Shown piece by piece: positions 5,558 through 10,026 of a stretch of DNA of 10,026 bases. Both the position numbers and the translations under genes were made by a program. How positions within the stretch are numbered: position 1 is the first letter of the stretch; every line of letters starts with the position of its first letter. The notes beneath the pieces are model-generated. The model was not told the DNA's origin, made no database searches, and saw only the letters and a program-made list of their open reading frames with translations. Origin of the DNA: Candidatus Woesearchaeota archaeon (lineage in GTDB: Archaea; Nanobdellota; Nanobdellia; Woesearchaeales; UBA10216); the NCBI GenBank assembly GCA_023269295.1, contig JAHFTU010000042.1, positions 1 to 10,026 of the forward strand, given 5' to 3'.

Positions 5558-6634
5558 CTACTTTGGAATAGGAACACGCTGGGAGACTGGCTTGTACGTT
5601 GCCCTAGCAAACAGCGATGTGTCATGCTCGCTCTGCCAGTACAAAAAGTCAAGGTCTGCACGGAAAAGCGGTGAGCGTACGCCATCATAAACAGAAACAA
5701 TCAGAGGGGAATAAGGCTTTGTTTCTTCTACAGCGACAAACTGGGTTACGTTTAGCTGCCTCCCTTGCTGCTTTAACTTCTTAGCTGTTGAAGGCTCATC
5801 AAGCGATTTAACCTTCAGGACAGGAATTGCCCTGTAATTTTCACGAATACTGTCAAATTGTGGCGGAAGCTGAAGCGGCCTGAAATACTGCTTCTCAACT
5901 ACTCCAACCCCTGCATCCAAAACCGCGTCTCCGTTTCTGATGCCTTTTTCAAAAATCACAACAGGGTATGAAAGCGGAGAAGTTCTTGCTGACTGCAGCT
6001 GCCTTATAACGTCGCCTGTGACTACTACTCTAAACTCGAGCTTCGCCTCCCTAAAATGCTCCATAACGATTCCAGAAGGTGGCAAGGGCGTCATAAGCTG
6101 CCCATCTTTTACAAACTTTTTATTCCAGTTACGGACAGCAACAACCACATCCTTAATGTCATAGGAAACAACGTAAACCTCAACACCCTGATTCGCTAAA
6201 CCAGCTGCAAAAGTCAAAACGCTTAGATCTTCCCTACCAACTAACTTACCCGGCGCTATTCTTGCAGCTTCAGAGGCGCTTGCTGCAGAAATATGAAATG
6301 ACAAATCAGTAAACTCTCCAAAAAGATCCTCCAAACCGCACTGAGCTACTGGAATGCCGTAATCATCAACACGACCTGTCGCAAGAAAAGTGTTATACTT
6401 ATCCGTTACTTCTTTCGGAGCCCTCCAAAGCCACCTCTTGCCTTTCTGCGTGGCAATGCTCTGCGTCATCAGCAAGGCCTGATAAGCCCAGATGTTCCGA
6501 TTGCTAAGCCTGGTGAGAAAAGATGTGTCAGTAACCAGAACAAGGTCATGTTTATTGTGCACGACTTCTACTGGCTCCCTGCCTGCTGCAGGCGAGACTT
6601 TTACAGCTAAATCAACAGCTTCCTCAAGTGTCAT
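5558..6634 (-). CDS. PIN-like domain protein with long C-terminal region
   Basis: 358 aa, no signal peptide or membrane segment, so probably cytoplasmic. Residues 31-41 read L-V-L-V-T-D-T-S-F-L-T, the first strand and catalytic-Asp turn of a PIN ribonuclease. A second acidic site is R-E-D136 before a small-residue helix (138-148). A strand E-V-Y-V-V-S-Y-D159-I-K-D162 gives the third. E75 in P-K-E-V may be the fourth, but spacing is loose. The N-terminal 165 or so residues therefore resemble a PIN fold; the remaining 190 residues are unknown, rich in beta-like stretches. PIN domains alone are about 130 aa, so this is a fusion or an extended family. No antitoxin-like gene adjoins it, so a VapC toxin role is unlikely. 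A TATA box sits 27 nt from the ATG with no ribosome site, so the message looks leaderless, unlike the exported neighbours. Confidence 0.6.
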   Translation of the reverse strand: MTLEEAVDLAVKVSPAAGREPVEVVHNKHDLVLVTDTSFLTRLSNRNIWAYQALLMTQSIATQKGKRWLWRAPKEVTDKYNTFLATGRVDDYGIPVAQCGLEDLFGEFTDLSFHISAASASEAARIAPGKLVGREDLSVLTFAAGLANQGVEVYVVSYDIKDVVVAVRNWNKKFVKDGQLMTPLPPSGIVMEHFREAKLEFRVVVTGDVIRQLQSARTSPLSYPVVIFEKGIRNGDAVLDAGVGVVEKQYFRPLQLPPQFDSIRENYRAIPVLKVKSLDEPSTAKKLKQQGRQLNVTQFVAVEETKPYSPLIVSVYDGVRSPLFRADLDFLYWQSEHDTSLFARATYKPVSQRVPIPK

Positions 6635-6656
6635 AATGAAGCGGGAATGAAACCGG

Positions 6657-6665
6657 ATATATTAG
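6657..6665 (-). promoter_or_regulatory. TATA box of the PIN-like gene (leaderless transcript)
   Basis: Minus strand CTAATATAT, centre about 27 nt before ATG 6634. That distance places the transcript start at the start codon itself, and no purine-rich ribosome site lies between. Confidence 0.55.
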
Positions 6666-6687
6666 CTTTTTGTGTCATCGCAGTTAC

Positions 6688-6709
6688 AAAAATGCAGAGA
6701 AATTAAAAA
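6688..6709 (-). terminator. T-tract terminator after the Cys-rich gene
   Basis: Two T5 tracts on the minus strand, one beginning seven bases after the TAA stop (6718-6716), lie just ahead of the promoter of the PIN-like gene. Confidence 0.45.
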
Positions 6710-7156
6710 CCAGGCTTAGCAGCCGCTGTCAACAGTGAAAACCCTGTAAACAGTCCTGCTGAACTTGGTGTTGGTTACGGTAACGCCAAGATAATAAGTG
6801 CCTTCCCGGGCATCATTTGGAACGTCAAGCCTCAAAAAGCGTGTCAGCTTGTCTGAAGTTGTAATGGCGACAGGGCCGCTTCTAGCTCGGACGCCAATCT
6901 CAGGAACAGTTGCAGTAAAAGACACGTCCTTCAAAGTAGCCTTGCCAGTATTCCGTACCTTTACTGCAAGCAAAGCAGACTCTCCTGGAGAAACACAGTC
7001 AGAGTCTGTAAAGCTTACCGAGCGCATGAAAAGAGGCTGAAGCGGGAACTTCAAGGCAACTGACTGCAGCGGGTTTGCAGGGCCAACAGTTGAAACTACC
7101 ACGATTGCAATTGGAGATGGTGGTGAAGGTGTAATTACAGGAGCAGGTACTGGAGC

Positions 7157-7336
7157 AGGAATTGGGGCAGCGCATGCACCGCAAAAAGTGCCACAACTAT
7201 CAGTCTTGCCGCAGCCAAGAGCAGCGCATGAAGCAGCAGGGACACAAGGAGCAGGAGCTGGGCAGGCACCGCAAAAAGTGCCACAACTATCAGTTTTACC
7301 GCAGCCAAGCGAAGCGCATGAAACAGCAGGAACGCA
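7157..7336 (-). repeat. Two 90-bp tandem coding repeats (type C, Cys-rich)
   Basis: Two adjoining 30-codon units, 7336-7247 and 7246-7157, encode C-V-P-A-x-S-C-A-x-L-G-C-G-K-T-D-S-C-G-T-F-C-G-A-C in turn. They share long stretches of identical DNA, for example CACCGCAAAAAGTGCCACAA near 7178 and 7268, 90 bp apart. The close DNA match points to recent duplication. Confidence 0.8.
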
Positions 7337-7384
7337 TCCACCGTAACCGCCATCATAGCCGCCATCACCACCCGGAGGCAGGTT

Positions 7385-7699
7385 GCAGCTTACAGGCAGT
7401 GTTGGAGATGCCCAAACTTTTACGCAACCGTAAGGGCACGTTTCAAGTGTGGACCACTGCTTTGAACAATCGGAAAGCTGCTTCTCCCTTTGCCTGTCGT
7501 TTCCAGAGCAGCGGTAGCTGTCGAGGAACTTCACTTCACAAGTCTGGGCTGGTTGCGAAACGCAGGCTGCTGTTGCAGCATTGCAGCCGTACGCGCAGCT
7601 TTGATCAAACACCCAGCTCTTGCTGCAGTCTGGGTTCACTTTTTCCCTCTGCCTCTCGCTTCCGGAGCACCGGTAGTTGCCGGTAAGCTTCTCTGTGCA
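7385..7699 (-). repeat. Two Cys-rich type B coding repeats
   Basis: Units of about 46-52 codons (7699-7562 and 7540-7385) share Y-R-C-S-G-x-[ED]-R-Q-R-E-K, then D-C-S-K-x-W and C-x-Y-G-C. Similarity is strong in protein but less so in DNA, so this duplication looks older than that of the type C pair. Confidence 0.7.
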
Positions 7700-8136
7700 C
7701 GAAACCGGAGGAACAACAGGAATTTCGCACTGAGAACTGCAGGAAAAATCTGTTGACTTTGTCACGCTTTTCGAGCAGTCGAATTTGTGCTTGTGGTTGT
7801 CTTCTCGTAGCAACCGGTGCATGAGCTTGTTTCGGCAGGGGTGCAGCTAACAGGCGGGGCAACATCAAGCTCGCACTGAGAGCTGCATGAAAAATCTTGA
7901 ACCTTAACTTTGCTAACAGAGCAGTCTGTACTTGTTTTGGTTATTGATTTCTCATAGCAGCCTGTGCAGGAACTAGCTTCTGCAGGAGTGCAAGTGACAG
8001 GAGGGGAGGTTATCTCGCAAAGGCTGCCGCATCCTGAATCGTACTGCTTTGATGCAGTAAAAGTGCAATCAAAATTAAGGGCAGTAATCGTACTCTCATA
8101 ACAGCCTGTGCACGCCTTACTGGAAGAGGGCGGGCA
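7697..8136 (-). repeat. Three Cys-rich type A coding repeats
   Basis: Units of about 48 codons repeat C-T-G-C-Y-E, a D-C in mid-repeat, a C-x-x-x-C-E and P-P-V-[ST]-C. The third unit contains the frameshift at 7781-7786; its match to units one and two is what shows which base is missing. Confidence 0.72.
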
Positions 8137-8238
8137 AAAGTCATCTGACAGAGCAGAGGCTGCTGGCAAATTCGCAAATAGCACCAGCAAAGAAATTGCT
8201 AAAAACCAAAAAACCCGTGAGCGCCTCATTTGTGTGGC

Positions 8239-8246
8239 AACCTCCT
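8239..8246 (-). promoter_or_regulatory. Strong ribosome site of the Cys-rich gene
   Basis: AGGAGGTT on the minus strand, nine bases before ATG 8229, lies inside the 22-nt gap after the TGA (8254-8252) of the upstream gene. It fixes the start and supports an operon without a promoter between the two genes. Confidence 0.65.
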
Positions 8247-8251
8247 GGCAC

Positions 8252-9502
8252 TCACTTCCCCTGAAGTGGCTTTATGTCAGTAATGCTGTAGAGAGCAGCA
8301 GCCAGAGCAACGCCACTCGGGTCAGCAGGCTTGAAATACCTTGTCTTTGCATCAGTAGCCCTGCCGCCTTCAACCTTGAATGTTGTCACAGCAAAGTCTG
8401 AGCAGGGTTGCTGTCCATCAAAGCTGTAAAATGCAAGTCTCAGTTCATAGCCACTCTTGGCCCTTGCAACGGCCGCATTGAGGAAGTCCTTAACGTCAGG
8501 ACCATACCTGCCCTGCGCTGTTACCATTGAAACAATCTTTTCAAGATTGCTTTCAGTAATCTTAACCACGTCAGACTGTGTAAGCTTGCCCTGGCCAACC
8601 ATTTCAGCCGTGTTGTAAGGCGTCGCAGGCCTGTTCTCAGGAGGAACAATGCAACCATACTTCAGCTGGTCCGACGTCAAGCCCGGCGTAGGAGTTTGCA
8701 CTGGAGTTACGGCCTGAGCCGGAGTCGGTGAGGGTGCGGGTGATGGAGTAGGTGATGGAGTGCTTGTAGGCGGAGTAGCTGTAGGCACTGGTGTTGGAGC
8801 GACAGGTGTTGGAGTCGCTGGTGGAACTGTAGTTGGTGTAGAAGGTGGCTGTGGCGTTGAAGTTGCAGGCGGAACTACAGCAGGAGCAGTTGGAGATGGC
8901 GGTGTTTCACTTGGGGCAGCTGTTGGCTGAGGAGTAGCCTGAGCATATGGAGTAGGCGTTGTAGCTTCCCAAATGAATCTTGAGCCCCTGTCAAAACGGT
9001 CGTAAACAGCTACAGAAAGCAACATAGCTGCGACAAACCCAAGCTCTATGCCATTCCTAACAAGGGTCTTTGTGCGCGTTGCTGCGTTGCCGTATGCGTG
9101 CGTAGCCGCCGAAACTGCGACATCTGTAGCTGCAATAATGCCAGCCAATCCGCCAGCAGTGACAAAACCAGCTTGAACTGGGTGCCTAGTGTATACGTCA
9201 GCGATTGAACCCCAAAGACGGCCAGGAGTAATCGCATCCAAAACGCTTAAAGTAACTGCTGTGACTGCGCCGTAAGCGACACCAGAATCAATGCTTAACC
9301 TTACAGGGCTGTTTGGATTTTGCAGTTCGCTCCAGACGCGCTGAACCGCTCCATTAGCCCTAATGGCTGGAGGAACTACACGTCTTGCAACCCCAACCGC
9401 GACCCTGCCAGCCGGCGCAAGAACATAATGGTCAGTTTGGCGAGGAAGCCAGAGAAAGCCATTTGCAGCATTATCAACAACTTGTTTAAAATTAACCGCC
9501 AT
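8252..9502 (-). CDS. Membrane protein with Pro/Thr-rich stalk and C-terminal domain, function unknown
   Basis: 416 aa from ATG 9502; the frame is open 42 codons further upstream, but GGGGTGG at 9515-9509 sits six bases before this ATG and the promoter at 9563-9570 lies inside the longer frame. Residues 1-70 are basic and amphipathic. Hydrophobic segments occur near 73-90, 112-132 and 152-168. Residues about 181-273 are almost only Pro, Thr, Ser, Ala, Val with many P-T-P units, a low-complexity spacer suited to O-glycosylation. A folded domain follows (about 275-416) with two cysteines (C284, C367) that could pair. With three membrane segments the stalk and last domain would be outside if the N-terminus is inside. 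I know no family for the end domain. It is the first gene of an operon with the Cys-rich protein, so the two may work as one surface complex. Confidence 0.78.
   Translation of the reverse strand: MAVNFKQVVDNAANGFLWLPRQTDHYVLAPAGRVAVGVARRVVPPAIRANGAVQRVWSELQNPNSPVRLSIDSGVAYGAVTAVTLSVLDAITPGRLWGSIADVYTRHPVQAGFVTAGGLAGIIAATDVAVSAATHAYGNAATRTKTLVRNGIELGFVAAMLLSVAVYDRFDRGSRFIWEATTPTPYAQATPQPTAAPSETPPSPTAPAVVPPATSTPQPPSTPTTVPPATPTPVAPTPVPTATPPTSTPSPTPSPAPSPTPAQAVTPVQTPTPGLTSDQLKYGCIVPPENRPATPYNTAEMVGQGKLTQSDVVKITESNLEKIVSMVTAQGRYGPDVKDFLNAAVARAKSGYELRLAFYSFDGQQPCSDFAVTTFKVEGGRATDAKTRYFKPADPSGVALAAALYSITDIKPLQGK
8677..8960 (-). repeat. Low-complexity Pro/Thr/Ser coding tract
   Basis: About 93 codons made of P-T-P, P-S-P and P-A-T type units, with no fixed period. 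It forms a flexible extended spacer between the membrane part and the terminal domain of the 9502 gene and is likely to vary in length between relatives. Confidence 0.75.
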
Positions 9503-9508
9503 CAAAAA

Positions 9509-9515
9509 CCACCCC
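9509..9515 (-). promoter_or_regulatory. Ribosome site GGGGTGG deciding the 9502 start
   Basis: Six bases before ATG 9502, inside TTGGGGTGGTTT, the same 12 bases as before the S-layer-like gene. Confidence 0.6.
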
Positions 9516-9562
9516 AACTGTTTGTAAATTAAATCGTGATTAGGGAATGGAAGAGGAAGCCA

Positions 9563-9570
9563 TATAAAAA
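9563..9570 (-). promoter_or_regulatory. TATA box of the 9502/8229 operon
   Basis: Minus strand TTTTTATA within CTTTTTATATGG. The expected start is near 9540, leaving a leader of about 38 nt with the GGGGTGG site. Confidence 0.55.
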
Positions 9571-9585
9571 GATTTCTATTTGTTA

Positions 9586-9599
9586 CTATTCTAGAATAG
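9586..9599. promoter_or_regulatory. Perfect 14-bp palindrome between divergent genes
   Basis: CTATTCTAGAATAG is its own reverse complement. It lies about 15 bp upstream of the TATA box of the 9502 operon and about 120 bp upstream of the TATA box of the regulator gene. A close copy is at 3137-3150. A dimeric DNA-binding protein site is the likely meaning. Confidence 0.5.
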
Positions 9600-9720
9600 A
9601 TACATAAATGCAAATGGCACAGCAACAATTAAAAAAGGGCTGCAATACGTGGCTGCAACGAAAATGGAAACAAAAGAATAGCAGTTGTGAGGGCAGGACA
9701 GGCAGGCGGGCACCAAAAGA

Positions 9721-9728
9721 TTTATATA
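9721..9728 (+). promoter_or_regulatory. TATA box of the winged-helix gene (leaderless transcript)
   Basis: TTTATATA, centre 26-27 nt before ATG 9751, so transcription should begin at that ATG. This favours 9751 over the in-frame ATG at 9742, which would fall ahead of the transcript. Confidence 0.6.
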
Positions 9729-9730
9729 TG

Positions 9731-9759
9731 ATGGTTCAATTATGGTCCATATGGTTCAA
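9731..9759. promoter_or_regulatory. Three helically phased ATGGTYCA repeats over the transcript start
   Basis: ATGGTTCAA at 9731, ATGGTCCAT at 9742 and ATGGTTCAA at 9751 are spaced 11 and 9 bp, about one DNA turn each. The middle copy is part of the 11-bp palindrome TATGGTCCATA (9741-9751). They lie between the TATA box and the first codons of a DNA-binding protein, the usual place for an autoregulatory operator. Confidence 0.35.
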
Positions 9760-10026
9760 AATAGAAACAATATTGGCAATTTGGATTTTGAGATAATACT
9801 GCTGCTGCTCAGGGGAGAAAAACACTTGAGAGGGGTAGCAAGACAGCTAAACCAGTCTCACTCGACAGTTCTCAGAAGGCTAAATAATCTGCAAAAGGAA
9901 AATGCGCTGGATTACAAGAAAGAGGGAAAAAACAAGGTATTTTTCATTAAGAAGAGCCTGCAAGCTAAGAATTATGCGCTCAATGCAGAAAGATACAAGC
10001 TCATTAAGCTATTGAAAAGCTATCCG
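9751..10026 (+). CDS. Winged helix-turn-helix DNA-binding protein, 3' end cut by window edge
   Basis: 92 codons are visible from ATG 9751 and the frame is open at the window end. Residues 12-19 form a first helix (F-E-I-I-L-L-L-L). G-V-A-R-Q-L-N-Q-S-H-S-T-V-L-R-R-L-N-N-L (28-47) is a clear helix-turn-helix with recognition helix S-T-V-L-R-R-L. A wing follows with Y-K-K-E-G-K-N-K-V-F-F-I (55-66), then a helix rich in Tyr/Lys/Leu. This is an ArsR/MarR-like fold. In small-genome archaea such N-termini are often followed by a nucleotidyltransferase domain of the minimal-MNT type; whether that is so here lies beyond the window. It is transcribed away from the surface operon with a palindrome between them, so it may regulate that operon and itself. 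An ATG at 9742 is in frame but fits the promoter less well. Confidence 0.82.
   Translation, partial: MVQNRNNIGNLDFEIILLLLRGEKHLRGVARQLNQSHSTVLRRLNNLQKENALDYKKEGKNKVFFIKKSLQAKNYALNAERYKLIKLLKSYP

Larger units (their letters stand above)
6716..8229 (-). pseudogene. Cys-rich repeat/CARDB surface protein gene broken by a one-base frameshift
   Basis: Reading starts at ATG 8229 and stops after 155 codons (7762). The correct continuation is in the next frame and runs to TAA 6716. Restoring one A on the plus strand in GAATTT (7781-7786) rejoins them into about 504 aa and completes the third repeat. The product has a signal peptide (1-26), three A repeats of about 48 aa (C-T-G-C-Y-E and S-C-S-S-Q-C-E), two B repeats (Y-R-C-S-G-x-x-R-Q-R-E-K), two C repeats of exactly 30 aa (LGCGKTDSCGTFCGAC), a Pro-rich linker, and a C-terminal CARDB-like domain (about 403-502) with T-V-P-E-I-G-V-R-A, ending D-S-G-C. 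The many cysteines imply a disulfide-bonded extracellular stalk. AGGAGG at 8246-8241 precedes the ATG, 22 nt after the stop of the upstream gene, so the two form an operon. The shift may be real decay or a sequencing error. Confidence 0.78.

Noticed and set aside
7162..7686. 174-codon plus-strand frame with many His, Lys and Gln
   Set aside because: Antisense to the Cys-rich repeats; the repetitive composition comes from the repeats on the other strand.
7781..7790. Programmed -1 frameshifting as explanation for the split gene
   Set aside because: No X-XXY-YYZ slippery heptamer occurs in frame at the junction; a simple one-base deletion fits better.
8677..8960. Short repeats that might be a CRISPR array or satellite
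   Set aside because: They have no fixed unit or spacer pattern and keep one reading frame; they are the Pro/Thr stalk codons.
9608..9796. 62-codon plus-strand frame
   Set aside because: Spans the promoter of the winged-helix gene and overlaps its start in another frame; Trp/Gln/Lys-rich with no domain.

Overview
The window comes from an archaeon. Protein genes and the one tRNA gene are preceded by TATA-type boxes about 26 nt from the inferred transcript start. Two genes look leaderless. Purine-rich ribosome sites (GGGGTGG, AGGAGG) match the archaeal 16S tail. The tRNA carries an anticodon-loop intron and lacks an encoded CCA, and the proteins include secreted CARDB/Ig-like domains and a PIN-like domain. 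Gene style (small surface proteins, Cys-rich repeats, a winged-helix protein of a type common in small-genome archaea) suggests a DPANN-type lineage. That assignment is an inference and is not proven by the window. The standard genetic code is used.

Layout. At 1-375 (-) lies most of a DUF192/UPF0127 gene that runs off the left edge. At 440-598 (-) is a tRNA-Trp(CCA) gene that appears to hold two introns. One is a 46-nt intron at the canonical 37/38 site with the parts of a box C/D guide aimed at C34 of the same tRNA. The other is a 40-nt intron at the unusual 8/9 site. At 717-1856 (+) is an aromatic/neutral amino acid permease. It converges on the next gene with only 9 bp between the stops.

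From 1866 to 9502 everything is on the minus strand and is almost all cell-surface material: a six-segment membrane protein (1866-3098), a signal-peptide/Ig-like/C-terminal-anchor protein resembling archaeal S-layer-type proteins (3259-4884), a small secreted single-domain CARDB-like protein (5077-5457), a PIN-like protein with a long C-terminal part (5558-6634), a Cys-rich repeat protein ending in a CARDB domain and broken by a one-base frameshift (6716-8229), and a membrane protein with a long Pro/Thr linker (8252-9502) that shares an operon with it. Three of these proteins share a V-P-E-[LI]-G-[VI]-x-A signature in their CARDB-like domain, so the block looks like a co-evolved surface-protein island.

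At the right edge a divergent winged-helix DNA-binding protein starts at 9751 (+) and is cut by the window end. A perfect 14-bp palindrome lies between it and the 9502 gene. A near copy of that palindrome lies in front of the 3098 gene, so one regulator may control several surface genes. No gene-free stretch exceeds about 250 nt. No mobile element or CRISPR array was seen.
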